Source: Runella sp. SP2 (lineage in GTDB: Bacteria > Bacteroidota > Bacteroidia > Cytophagales > Spirosomataceae). Taken from it: DNA of 64,000 bases. The position numbers and the translations under genes are program-made. Location of the stretch: positions 2,046,001 to 2,110,000 of the forward strand of contig NZ_CP031030.1 in NCBI RefSeq assembly GCF_003711225.1, written 5' to 3'. Within the stretch, counting starts at the first letter, position 1. Each line of letters begins with the position of its first letter. The notes below the pieces were generated by a model. The model was not told the origin of the DNA. It saw only the letters and a program-made list of their open reading frames with translations, and searched no databases. Of this stretch, positions 1 to 8,796 are shown one piece after another.

Positions 1-1
1 T

Positions 2-811
2 TTGAGCGCCCTTGGTGTAAATTCATTGAGTGAACGAACGTCCAACGAGCCCATTCCATTGACCAATCCTGAGCGGGAAAGTCCGTTTTTTAGTGATGTT
101 TTTGAGCAATCCATTCGCCAAGAAAACCTTGAATTACCAGTGTCGAAGCCCGTTTGGCAATGGCAGGCGGGTGGAGCCAAGCTGTTGAGTTTGCGGAGTG
201 GAGACGTTTTCTTGAGTCAGTCGGCCGTTCAGCGGGGCAAAGTTTATGTCTTGGCAAATCCGCTTACGGAAGCTTTTGGAAGTTTTGCGCAAAATGCACT
301 TTTTGTGCCCGTGATGTACAAAATCGCCGCACAGAGCGTACGTGAACAGCGTGCTGCGTATTCTTTTGATGAAAACAACATCGCACTGACTGTACCAGAT
401 TTGCCACAAAATACGATTTTTAAACTCAAAAAAGGTAAAATAGAGTTGATTCCAGTGCAACGCTTGAATGGAAATCAATTAACCCTCGAATTACCGAAGA
501 GTAACCAATTGACCACCGAACAAGACATGGAGTCGGGTTATTATGAGTTGCAAAAAGATGGACAAACCGTTCAATTGTTGGCCTTGAATCACGACAACCA
601 AGAATCGCAGTTAGATTATTACACTCCTGATGAACTTCGGAAACTATTCGCTAATCAGCCCAACGTACAAGTGTTTGACCACGTGGCGGACGGTGATTTT
701 GTGAAAGAGTTTCAAAAGCAAAACATTGGCGTTAGCCTTTGGAAATACTTCTTGTGGGCGGCGTTGGCGTTTTTGCTTTTAGAAATCTTAGTCATTCGCC
801 TGATAAAATAG
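2..811 (+). CDS. BatA-domain membrane protein, C-terminal part (5' end outside window)
   Basis: The reading frame is open from the first bases of the window, so the gene starts upstream; the TTG at position 2 is just an internal Leu codon. About 269 residues are visible. They end in a single hydrophobic helix (WKYFLWAALAFLLLEILVIRLIK), the usual tail of Bacteroidota BatA/von Willebrand-type membrane proteins of roughly 650-750 residues, whose BatA segment lies at the N-terminus. The visible part is mostly soluble beta-rich sequence that would lie outside the inner membrane. Family assignment rests on the tail and the overall style, so it is moderate. Biochemical role is unknown; BatA-type proteins often sit near MoxR-class ATPases, and none adjoins here in the visible part. 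Confidence 0.55.
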   Translation: MSALGVNSLSERTSNEPIPLTNPERESPFFSDVFEQSIRQENLELPVSKPVWQWQAGGAKLLSLRSGDVFLSQSAVQRGKVYVLANPLTEAFGSFAQNALFVPVMYKIAAQSVREQRAAYSFDENNIALTVPDLPQNTIFKLKKGKIELIPVQRLNGNQLTLELPKSNQLTTEQDMESGYYELQKDGQTVQLLALNHDNQESQLDYYTPDELRKLFANQPNVQVFDHVADGDFVKEFQKQNIGVSLWKYFLWAALAFLLLEILVIRLIK

Positions 812-823
812 TGCGTTTTCGTA

Positions 824-997
824 CCTCTGGTTTTGAGAAACCAGAGGCACACACGGGTGCTGCTTGTTTCTCGAACAGGTGTTGCTGGTTTCTCAAAACC
901 AGCGCAAACGCAGAATGTGCAAAGGTTTCTCAAACAGGTGCTGCTGGTTTCTCAAAACCAGCGTAAACGCAGAATGTGCAAAAGGTTTCTCAAAACC
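824..997. repeat. Palindrome-containing tandem repeat block
   Basis: Just behind the first gene is a perfect 10-bp hairpin (824-833 with 838-847, loop TGAG) built on CTGGTTTTGAGAAACCAG. The inverse form GCTGGTTTCTCAAAACCAGC (8-bp stem, loop CTCA) recurs at 884-903 and 943-962, exactly 59 bp apart. The sequence between them repeats almost identically, and a third unit runs out at about 997. The first hairpin could end transcription of the upstream gene, but no long T-run follows it. The rest looks like an expanded interspersed repeat. Confidence 0.8.
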
Positions 998-1121
998 TTG
1001 CCTATGAATGAAAAGCTAGTTTTTTTACCCCAATTTGAGGAAAAGTTTTCCCGTTTTGTAAAATATACGTTTGGCTCAAATTTTTGATAACTTGCAACAA
1101 ACGACTCTAAACTTTATAAAC

Positions 1122-1241
1122 ATGAATGACTTAATACGGGGATTATTGGCAGGCTACGGCGCAAAAAAATTAGGAGGAGGCTGTGTAAGCACAGTCGTTA
1201 TATTTCTAGTCCTTTGGTATGTTTTAGGACAATGTAGCTAA
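1122..1241 (+). CDS. 39-residue single-span membrane micro-protein
   Basis: The ATG at 1122 opens a 39-residue frame, beginning MNDLIRGLLAGYGAKKLGGG and ending in a hydrophobic stretch STVVIFLVLWYVLGQCS. The pattern is a short amphipathic start, a basic pair, a glycine run and one membrane segment. It is followed 10 bp later by a strong intrinsic terminator and has no overlapping better frame. The glycine-rich AGYGAKKLGGGC motif resembles small unnamed proteins I associate with Cytophagales, but I cannot verify this. Function is unknown. A chance ORF is possible, yet the composition (one clean helix, sensible codons, terminator) argues for a real gene. Confidence 0.55.
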   Translation: MNDLIRGLLAGYGAKKLGGGCVSTVVIFLVLWYVLGQCS

Positions 1242-1251
1242 AACGACCAAT

Positions 1252-1287
1252 AAAAAACGCCGTCAATTTTCACTGACGGCGTTTTTT
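1252..1287. terminator. Bidirectional intrinsic terminator
   Basis: A perfect 14-bp inverted repeat, arms 1252-1265 (AAAAAACGCCGTCA) and 1274-1287, with an 8-base loop. The A-run on one side and T-run on the other let it stop both the plus-strand micro-protein transcript and the minus-strand purL transcript. Confidence 0.9.
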
Positions 1288-1307
1288 ATTGGTGTAAACT
1301 GACCAGA

Positions 1308-3557
1308 CTAACTCATGATTTTACCCAATGAGTTGTCGTATAAATCTTTAGCTTCGGCTCCAGAAATAACCGTTTGTTTATCAACAACAAAACCTTCTTT
1401 CGTTACTTTACCAAGCAAGGCGTGCGTGATTTTAAGGTCGGCACCAAGCACTTTTTGGAATTCTGCTTGCTTATCAGGGCTTACACTGACCAACACGCGG
1501 CTTTGAGCTTCGCCAAACAAGAACGCATCGGCGCGGTAAGGACTTTGAGTTGCAACTTCAAAACCAAATCCGCGTGGCAAGGCAGATTCGGCCAAAGCCA
1601 CCATCAAACCACCATCCGAAACGTCATGAACTGACTCAACCAATTGCTTAGAAATCAATTGTGCCACTGCTTGTTGCAATTCAAATTCCTCGTCGAGGTC
1701 GAACGCGGGAGCAGGAGAGGCTTTTACGCCACGGTATGAGTACAAGTATTCCGACGAAGCGATGTCATTTTTCGGCTGACCTACTAAGAAAATCAAATCA
1801 CCTTCGTTTTTGAAGTCGAGTGTCATTTGGTTCTCAGGTTTTTCCATCAAACCAATCATGCCAATTGTTGGAGTTGGGAAAACAGGGCCGTCGTCCGATG
1901 ATTGATTGTAGAAACTCACGTTACCACCCGTCACAGGTGTACTGAATTTGCGGCAAGCTTCACCCATTCCTTTAACGGCATGAACAAATTGCCAATAAAC
2001 TTCAGGAACGTACGGGTTACCGAAGTTGAGGTTGTTGGTAATCGCCAACGGTTCAGCTCCTGTACAAACGAGGTTACGAGCTGCTTCCGAAACCGCGATT
2101 TGTGCACCCACAAACGGGTCAGCATTGACGTAACGAGCGTTACAGTCAACCGTCATGGCGATGCCTTTTTGGTAGTTCGGGCGTTCTACGTCGCGAATAC
2201 GAACCACTGCCGAGTCCGAAGGACGGTTGGTCGAGCGGTTGGCCGTACCTACCATCGAGTCGTATTGCTCATACACCCACTTCTTAGAAGCGATGTTCGG
2301 ATGCGACAGAAGGTGACGCGTCACAGCTGCAATTTCAGCTGCTGAATTTACGTCAGCTACCGAGTTAATATCGAATTTTTTAAACTCTTGGAAATAGGCA
2401 GGTTCACGGTATTCGCGGTGGTTTTGCGGAGCACCTCCACCCAACACAAGATCGTGAGCAGGTACGTCAGCAATCAATTCGCCGTGTTGGAAGAAATGTA
2501 AGCGGCCACCTTCAACCACTTCACCGATTTGGGCGCAGTGCAAATCCCATTTATCAAAAATGCCTTTGATGACATCTTCTTTGCCTTTTTCAACCACCAC
2601 CAACATACGTTCTTGTGATTCAGAAAGCAAAATTTCCCAACCTTTCATGTTGGCTTGGCGCGTTGGTACTTTATCGAGGTCGATAATCATCCCGTGTTCG
2701 CCTTTGGCACTCATTTCAGAGGTAGAGCAGATGATACCCGCAGCTCCCATGTCTTGAATACCCACTACATAACCTGTACGAATAATTTCAAGTGAGGCTT
2801 CCAAAAGCAATTTTTCCATGAAAGGGTCGCCTACTTGAACGGCTGGCAATTTCTCGGTTGATTTTTCAGAAATATCTTCCGAAGCAAAACTTGCTCCTCC
2901 GATACCGTCTTTGCCCGTGGCCGAACCTACAATAAATACGGGATTACCTACGCCATAGCTAATGGCGCGAGCTACTTCACCCGCTTTTACGATTCCTGCC
3001 GAAAACGCATTGACGAGCGGGTTGGTATTATAGCAATCATCAAAGAAAACTTCGCCGCCTACGGTTGGGATACCGAACGCATTACCATAATCGCCGATTC
3101 CTTTTACTACCCCTTTTACGAGCCATTTTGTTTTGGCTAATTCGGGGTTTCCGAAGCGGAGAGAGTTTAATTGAGCAATGGGACGCGCGCCCATCGTAAA
3201 AATATCGCGGTTGATACCGCCTACACCCGTTGCCGCGCCTTGATAAGGTTCAAGAGCTGAAGGGTGGTTGTGAGATTCAATTTTAAAGCTACACGCAAGG
3301 CCGTCGCCAATGTCAACCAGACCAGCGTTTTCTTCGCCAGCCTTGGCAAGCATACGGTCAGAGTCACGGGGGAGGGTTTTAAGCCAAACGATTGAGTTTT
3401 TGTACGAGCAGTGCTCCGACCACATCACCGAGAATATGCTCAACTCAGTGAAGTTGGGCGTGCGGCCTAGTATTTGTTTGATTTGTTCAAATTCTTCGGG
3501 AAGAATACCTAGTTTTTTGGCGGTTTCGACGGTTGGTAGTTGTTCTACGTGTTCCAC
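1308..3557 (-). CDS. purL: Phosphoribosylformylglycinamidine synthase, PurL subunit
   Basis: Catalyses the ATP-dependent conversion of FGAR to FGAM in purine synthesis, using ammonia delivered by the PurQ glutaminase. At 749 residues it is the small PurL type, which needs separate PurS and PurQ; neither is in the window. Family landmarks visible are the N-terminal WSEHCSYKNS motif, the HNHPSALEPYQGAATGVGG nucleotide-binding segment, the VGGEVFFDD and IQDMGAAG motifs of the first AIRS-like half, and TGGNVSFYNQ plus VHDVSDGGL in the second half. The gene stands alone between convergent terminator 1252-1287 and a predicted promoter at 3599-3630, so it looks monocistronic. Confidence 0.96.
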   Translation of the reverse strand: MEHVEQLPTVETAKKLGILPEEFEQIKQILGRTPNFTELSIFSVMWSEHCSYKNSIVWLKTLPRDSDRMLAKAGEENAGLVDIGDGLACSFKIESHNHPSALEPYQGAATGVGGINRDIFTMGARPIAQLNSLRFGNPELAKTKWLVKGVVKGIGDYGNAFGIPTVGGEVFFDDCYNTNPLVNAFSAGIVKAGEVARAISYGVGNPVFIVGSATGKDGIGGASFASEDISEKSTEKLPAVQVGDPFMEKLLLEASLEIIRTGYVVGIQDMGAAGIICSTSEMSAKGEHGMIIDLDKVPTRQANMKGWEILLSESQERMLVVVEKGKEDVIKGIFDKWDLHCAQIGEVVEGGRLHFFQHGELIADVPAHDLVLGGGAPQNHREYREPAYFQEFKKFDINSVADVNSAAEIAAVTRHLLSHPNIASKKWVYEQYDSMVGTANRSTNRPSDSAVVRIRDVERPNYQKGIAMTVDCNARYVNADPFVGAQIAVSEAARNLVCTGAEPLAITNNLNFGNPYVPEVYWQFVHAVKGMGEACRKFSTPVTGGNVSFYNQSSDDGPVFPTPTIGMIGLMEKPENQMTLDFKNEGDLIFLVGQPKNDIASSEYLYSYRGVKASPAPAFDLDEEFELQQAVAQLISKQLVESVHDVSDGGLMVALAESALPRGFGFEVATQSPYRADAFLFGEAQSRVLVSVSPDKQAEFQKVLGADLKITHALLGKVTKEGFVVDKQTVISGAEAKDLYDNSLGKIMS

Positions 3558-3598
3558 GAGCGGAGGAGTTGGGGGATTGGTGATTTGTACTAAAGGTG

Positions 3599-3630
3599 CA
3601 AAGTTAACTTTGACGGCACCTATTTTCTAA
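3599..3630 (-). promoter_or_regulatory. Predicted purL promoter inside a 14-bp palindrome
   Basis: On the minus strand TAACTTTG (3599-3606) matches the Bacteroidota -7 box TAnnTTTG, with TTAG (3627-3630) 20 bp upstream as an imperfect -33 box. This would start transcription about 35 bases before the purL ATG. The -7 box is half of a perfect palindrome CAAAGTTAACTTTG (3599-3612), so a -7 box also faces the other way. Confidence 0.45.
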
Positions 3631-4079
3631 CATTATTTTATATTTTCTTCCTTGCGTGCCTATTTGAGCGTCTTTTTTCAAGAAATACTCACTTCAATTT
3701 GCAAAGAATACTCATGTAAACTGGTCGAAAAAGTCGAAAAACTGGACCTGATTGAAAAAATGTAAAAACAGAATCCCGATTGGCAACTCTAATTAATGAA
3801 TTGTCAATGAAAATGGTGTTTTTTTGAAAAATATCTTATGAAACTAGATATTATTGCGAAAATATGAAATATTAATCTTTGGTATTATGAAATTGTAAAA
3901 TTCCAAGATAATTTGATATATTCTCAATATTTTAAAAATACAGGTACAATATTTGGCAAAAAGGTTGTTGTACCAAATAAATTTTTGTGTAACTTGCGTG
4001 AGATTAAAGTTCCGTAGAAGTACTTAGGCAACCAAGTGACGAATCGGAAGTCAACCAACCCCCAATATACAACAAAACC
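3631..4079. other. AT-rich purL-gltB intergenic region
   Basis: About 450 bases without a convincing frame on either strand. It is strongly AT-rich between 3780 and 3990. The last 90 bases before gltB are less AT-rich and are probably the gltB leader. I see no known riboswitch signature. Confidence 0.6.
3968..3996 (+). promoter_or_regulatory. Possible gltB promoter
   Basis: TTG (3968-3970) and, 19 bases on, TAACTTG (3990-3996), which is the TAnnTTTG box lacking one T. It would give a leader of roughly 80 bases. This is a weak match, offered because nothing better is present upstream of gltB. Confidence 0.3.
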
Positions 4080-7000
4080 ATGTTAGAATCTGCCCAACAG
4101 GGGTTATATCGCCCCGAGTTTGAACATGACGCATGCGGTATTGGTTTCCGCGCCAATATGAAGGGTCGCAAGTCTCACCAGATGGTCGCTGATGCGATTA
4201 CAATGCTCGAACGTATGGATCACCGCGGTGCTTGCGGTTGCGATCCTAACACGGGTGACGGTGCTGGAATTCTTATTCAAATCCCTCATGAATTTTTTGT
4301 GGAAGAATGTACCAAATTAGCCATTACCCTCCCCGCTGCGGGTGAGTACGGTGTTGGTATGATTTTCTTCCCTAAAGATGAAAAGCTTCGCAGTGAATGC
4401 CGCGATATCCTCAACCGAAAAATTAAAAAATTGGGTATGGAATTGCTAGGCTACCGCCGTGTTCCAACACTCAATGATGTTTTGGGAGAAGGCTCCTTGT
4501 CGGTAGAACCACAAGTAGAACAACTATTCATCAAACGTCCTGATTCAGTTACAGATGAGTTGGGTTTTGAGCGTAAGTTGTTTGTACTTCGTCAATACGC
4601 CACTCGTATAATTAATGATACTGTAGTGGGTGCCAAAGCGCATTTTTATTTCTCGTCGCTTTCGTGCCGTACTATTTCTTATAAAGGTCAGCTGACAACG
4701 AGTCAATTGAACTACTATTTTCCTGATTTACACAATGAATCAGTAGTTTCGGCTTTTGCCATTATTCACTCGCGCTTTTCTACCAATACATTCCCTTCTT
4801 GGAAACTAGCACAGCCTTTCCGCTATGTGGCTCACAATGGTGAAATTAATACCGTTCGTGGTAACGTCAACTGGATTCGCGCTGGCGAGAAGTCGTTCTG
4901 GACAGAGCACTTCACCAAAGAAGAAATGGACATGTTGTTGCCAATCTGTGATTTAACTAACTCGGATACGGCCAACTTGGACAACGCCATCGAACTCCTG
5001 TATTTGTCGGGTCGCTCATTGCCACACGTAATGATGATGGTGGTACCCGAAGCTTGGGATGGCAACGAGGCCATGGATCCAGAACGTAAGGCTTTCTACG
5101 AATACCACGCGGCTATTCAAGAACCTTGGGATGGGCCTGCTTCTATTTCATTCACGGATGGTAAAATCATCGGTGCTACCCTCGATCGTAACGGTTTGCG
5201 TCCTTCGCGTTATTGGGTGTTGGACGACGATACCATTATTATGGCCTCGGAAGCAGGGGTACTCGACATAGACCCTGCGCGCGTAGTGTCCAAAGGTCGC
5301 TTGCAGTCGGGTAAAATGTTTGTGGTGGATATGGAACAAGGCCGTATCATCCCCGACGAAGAGCTCAAAGCCGATATTTGTTCACGTCAGCCGTATCAAA
5401 AATGGTTGGATGAAAATAAAATCAAAATTTCTGACCTCGAACCTTCACAACGTCCGTTTGCACCGTATGACGATAAACTTCTACTAAAACGTCAAATCGC
5501 GTTTGGCTTTACTTCAGAAGACCTACGGATGGTGATTGGGCCGATGGCCGAAACTGGCTATGAGGCGATTGGCTCGATGGGTGTCGATGTGCCACTTGCG
5601 GTACTTTCTGACCAAAGCCAACACCTTTCTAATTACTTTAAGCAACTTTTCGCGCAAGTAACCAACCCGCCGATTGACTCTATTCGGGAGCGTTCGATTA
5701 TGTCTTTGATTTCGTTTGTAGGTTCTACCGAAAACCTATTGACCGAATCGCCGTTACATTGTCGTCAGATTGAGTTGGAACAACCCGTTTTGACCATCGA
5801 AGAATTTGATAAACTTCGTTGGGTTGATAAAGACCATTTCCAAGCCAAAACAATCAATACCTATTTCCGTGCCGACCAAGGTGGCAAAGGGCTGGCGCGT
5901 GCGTTAGAGCGTATTTGTACCTACGCCGAAGACGCGATTGAAGACGGTTTTGAAATCATTATTTTGTCTGACCGTGCCATTGACTCTGACCACGCACCGA
6001 TTCCGTCGTTGTTGGCTATGTCCACGGTTCACCATCACTTGATTCGTAAAGGATTGCGTGGTAAAGTTGGTATCCTTGTAGAGGCGGGTGATGTTTTTGA
6101 AACACACCATGTGGCAACACTCATTGGTTATGGCGCTGCGGGGGTTTGTCCGTACATGGCATTCCAAACCATCGCTTACATGAACCGCCAAAAGATGATT
6201 AATGGAGAGTTTGAAAATGCAAAACTCTACGCTAATTACATCAAGGCAATCGACAAAGAATTGCTCAAAATTTTCTCTAAAATGGGTATCTCTACGCTTC
6301 AGTCGTACCAAGGAGCGCAGATTTTTGAGTGTTTGGGTATCAACAAAGACGTGATTGACAAGTATTTCACAGGAACCATCTCGCGTATTGGCGGTATGGG
6401 TATCGAAGAAATCGCCCGTGAAGTATTGGTTCGCCATAAAGTAGCCTATCCAGAAACGCCGATGGTAAATCCTCACCTAGAAGTGGGTGGTTTTTACCAG
6501 TGGAAACAACGCGGAGAAGCACACATTTTTAACCCGCAAACAATTCACCTTTTGCAACAATCGACCCGCAAAGGTGGAGAAGAAGGGTATCAAATTTTTA
6601 AGAAATTCTCGAAACTTATCGATGATCAGACCCAAAAGGCTCTTACGCTTCGCGGTTTGATGCGTTTCAAGAAAGGAAAAGCGATTTCAATCGACGAAGT
6701 AGAGCCTGTTGAAAGTATCTTCAAGCGTTTTGCTACAGGTGCGATGTCGTTTGGTTCAATTTCGTGGGAAGCACACACAACGCTTGCCATTGCCATGAAC
6801 CGAATCGGTGGTAAATCAAACTCAGGTGAAGGAGGCGAAGATGAGATTCGTTATCAACCGCTTCCCAACGGCGACTTTATGTCGTCAGCCATTAAGCAGG
6901 TAGCTTCAGGGCGTTTTGGGGTAACAAGCCATTACTTATCAAATGCCCAAGAACTTCAGATTAAGATGGCTCAGGGGGCAAAACCTGGAGAAGGAGGACA

Positions 7001-8657
7001 GTTGCCAGGCCATAAAGTCGATGATTGGATTGGACGTACGCGTCACTCGACGCCAGGTGTAGGCTTGATTTCGCCGCCACCTCACCACGATATTTACTCA
7101 ATTGAAGATTTAGCTCAATTGATTTATGACCTTAAAAACGCTAACCGTGCTGCGCGTATCAGCGTGAAATTGGTATCTGAAGCTGGCGTAGGAACGGTTG
7201 CCACAGGGGTTGCTAAAGCGCACGCTGACCATATCCTTATTGCGGGTCACGATGGAGGAACGGGGGCCTCTCCGTTGAGTTCCATTCGCCACGCAGGTCT
7301 TCCTTGGGAGCTTGGGTTGGCCGAAACGCACCAAACGTTGGTGAAAAATAAACTTCGCGGACGAGTGACTGTGCAGGCCGATGGCCAAATGCGTACAGGT
7401 CGTGACTTAGCGATTGCGGCGTTATTGGGTGCCGAAGAATTTGGCGTAGCTACAGCCGCACTGGTTGCTACGGGCTGTATCATGATGCGTAAGTGTCACT
7501 TGAATACTTGTCCAGTGGGAGTTGCTACACAACGCAAAGAGTTGCGTGCACTTTTCACAGGAAAACCAGAACACGTCGTGAACATGTTTACGTACATGGC
7601 ACAGGAGTTGCGCGAAATTATGGCGCAGTTGGGCTTCCGTACCATCAACGAAATGGTTGGACAAGCACAATACCTCGAAATGCGTGATGATATAAAACAC
7701 TGGAAATACAAAGCATTGAACTTCAACGCGATGTTGTTCAAAGAGCCAGTAAGCCTTGATGTTGCGCAATTTAAACAAGAGGAACAAGACCACGGAATTG
7801 CAGAAGTAATTGACTGGCAATTGATGGAAGCCGCCAAACCAGCACTCGAAAAAGGAGAAGAGGTTTACGGAGAATATTCTATCAATAACCTCAATCGCTC
7901 GGTAGGAAACATGCTTTCCAACGAAATATCGAAAGTATATGGTGGCGTTGGGTTACCAAACGGAACCATTCACTTTAAATTCAGAGGAACGGCAGGACAA
8001 AGCTTCGGTGCCTTTAATACATCTGGCGTACGCCTCGAACTAGAAGGAGATGCCAACGATTATTTCGGAAAAGGACTTTGTGGAGCTGAACTCGTCGTCT
8101 ATCCAGACCGTGAAGCTTCGTTTGTGCCAGAAGAAAATATCATTATCGGTAACGTAGCCTTTTACGGAGCAACTTCGGGAGAAGCGTATATTCGCGGAAC
8201 TGCTGGAGAGCGTTTTTGTGTGCGTAACTCTGGCGCAAAAGTAGTCGTAGAAGGAGTAGGAGATCACGGTCTTGAGTACATGACAGGTGGTGTAGCGATT
8301 ATCCTCGGAGAAGTTGGACGAAACTTCGCAGCGGGTATGTCGGGTGGAGTTGCCTATGTTTGGGATAAAAACGCCGACTTTGCGCCAAAAGTAAATCCTG
8401 AAATGGTAAGCGTAGATGCCTTGACCGACGAAGATAAAACGATTGTGAAAGGTTTTGTAGAGAAACATTTCCAATATACCACCAGTAATGTGGCATTTAT
8501 GATGACCCAAGACTGGGATACGTACTTGAGTCAGTTTGTGAAGGTATTGCCAAACGACTTCAAGAAAGCCTTGGCAAGCCGTGGAATCAGCCTTTCGCAA
8601 CAGATTGCTGATAAAAACGTCGTCTATCAAGACATCGTTGTTGATGTAGCCCAATAA
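4080..8657 (+). CDS. gltB: Glutamate synthase, large (alpha) subunit
   Basis: Makes two glutamates from glutamine and 2-oxoglutarate with reducing power from GltD, completing the GS-GOGAT ammonia assimilation cycle in the cytoplasm. At 1525 residues it is full length. The start is followed by EFEHDACGIGF, so cleavage before Cys19 would expose the N-terminal nucleophile of the class-II glutaminase domain. The FMN-binding synthase domain lies around residues 840-1210. The [3Fe-4S] ligands are Cys1133, Cys1139 and Cys1144 in GCIMMRKCHLNTCPVG. The glycine-rich GXGXG-type helix domain fills the C-terminus. gltD follows after a 139-base gap containing a hairpin, and the two are likely co-transcribed. 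Confidence 0.97.
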   Translation: MLESAQQGLYRPEFEHDACGIGFRANMKGRKSHQMVADAITMLERMDHRGACGCDPNTGDGAGILIQIPHEFFVEECTKLAITLPAAGEYGVGMIFFPKDEKLRSECRDILNRKIKKLGMELLGYRRVPTLNDVLGEGSLSVEPQVEQLFIKRPDSVTDELGFERKLFVLRQYATRIINDTVVGAKAHFYFSSLSCRTISYKGQLTTSQLNYYFPDLHNESVVSAFAIIHSRFSTNTFPSWKLAQPFRYVAHNGEINTVRGNVNWIRAGEKSFWTEHFTKEEMDMLLPICDLTNSDTANLDNAIELLYLSGRSLPHVMMMVVPEAWDGNEAMDPERKAFYEYHAAIQEPWDGPASISFTDGKIIGATLDRNGLRPSRYWVLDDDTIIMASEAGVLDIDPARVVSKGRLQSGKMFVVDMEQGRIIPDEELKADICSRQPYQKWLDENKIKISDLEPSQRPFAPYDDKLLLKRQIAFGFTSEDLRMVIGPMAETGYEAIGSMGVDVPLAVLSDQSQHLSNYFKQLFAQVTNPPIDSIRERSIMSLISFVGSTENLLTESPLHCRQIELEQPVLTIEEFDKLRWVDKDHFQAKTINTYFRADQGGKGLARALERICTYAEDAIEDGFEIIILSDRAIDSDHAPIPSLLAMSTVHHHLIRKGLRGKVGILVEAGDVFETHHVATLIGYGAAGVCPYMAFQTIAYMNRQKMINGEFENAKLYANYIKAIDKELLKIFSKMGISTLQSYQGAQIFECLGINKDVIDKYFTGTISRIGGMGIEEIAREVLVRHKVAYPETPMVNPHLEVGGFYQWKQRGEAHIFNPQTIHLLQQSTRKGGEEGYQIFKKFSKLIDDQTQKALTLRGLMRFKKGKAISIDEVEPVESIFKRFATGAMSFGSISWEAHTTLAIAMNRIGGKSNSGEGGEDEIRYQPLPNGDFMSSAIKQVASGRFGVTSHYLSNAQELQIKMAQGAKPGEGGQLPGHKVDDWIGRTRHSTPGVGLISPPPHHDIYSIEDLAQLIYDLKNANRAARISVKLVSEAGVGTVATGVAKAHADHILIAGHDGGTGASPLSSIRHAGLPWELGLAETHQTLVKNKLRGRVTVQADGQMRTGRDLAIAALLGAEEFGVATAALVATGCIMMRKCHLNTCPVGVATQRKELRALFTGKPEHVVNMFTYMAQELREIMAQLGFRTINEMVGQAQYLEMRDDIKHWKYKALNFNAMLFKEPVSLDVAQFKQEEQDHGIAEVIDWQLMEAAKPALEKGEEVYGEYSINNLNRSVGNMLSNEISKVYGGVGLPNGTIHFKFRGTAGQSFGAFNTSGVRLELEGDANDYFGKGLCGAELVVYPDREASFVPEENIIIGNVAFYGATSGEAYIRGTAGERFCVRNSGAKVVVEGVGDHGLEYMTGGVAIILGEVGRNFAAGMSGGVAYVWDKNADFAPKVNPEMVSVDALTDEDKTIVKGFVEKHFQYTTSNVAFMMTQDWDTYLSQFVKVLPNDFKKALASRGISLSQQIADKNVVYQDIVVDVAQ

Positions 8658-8685
8658 TTAGCCCATCCCTTAATATTCGGCCTTG

Positions 8686-8705
8686 CAGGCAGGTTTTCCT
8701 GCCTG
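8686..8705 (+). repeat. Perfect hairpin in the gltB-gltD gap
   Basis: CAGGCAGG-TTTT-CCTGCCTG, an 8-bp perfect stem with a four-base loop, 28 bases after the gltB stop. No T-run follows, so it is not a classical terminator. It may be an interspersed palindrome or a stabilising or attenuating element between the two subunit genes. Confidence 0.6.
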
Positions 8706-8796
8706 TAGGGTTTTGAAAAACAAAGCAAATAAGCTAAGAAAAGCACATCTGGATTCATTTCTCAATCGCTCATTTAATCTTTTATTCAGTACTAAA

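Noticed and set aside
712-1087. Three overlapping frames of 73-84 codons across the repeat block
   Set aside because: They are made of the tandem palindromes (repeating FSNRCC/FLKQVLLVS-type residues) and two run past or against the real gene end; low-complexity artefacts.
3953-3970. Sigma-54-like TTGGCAA-N5-TTGTT before gltB
   Set aside because: The -12 GC is missing and the -24 block has a mismatch; tempting because of nitrogen metabolism but not supported.
5904-6476. 190-codon minus-strand frame inside gltB
   Set aside because: Antisense shadow of a highly conserved coding region; no promoter or family similarity.
8040-8654. 204-codon minus-strand frame inside gltB
   Set aside because: Antisense shadow; residue composition is unlike a real protein and gltB is unambiguous.
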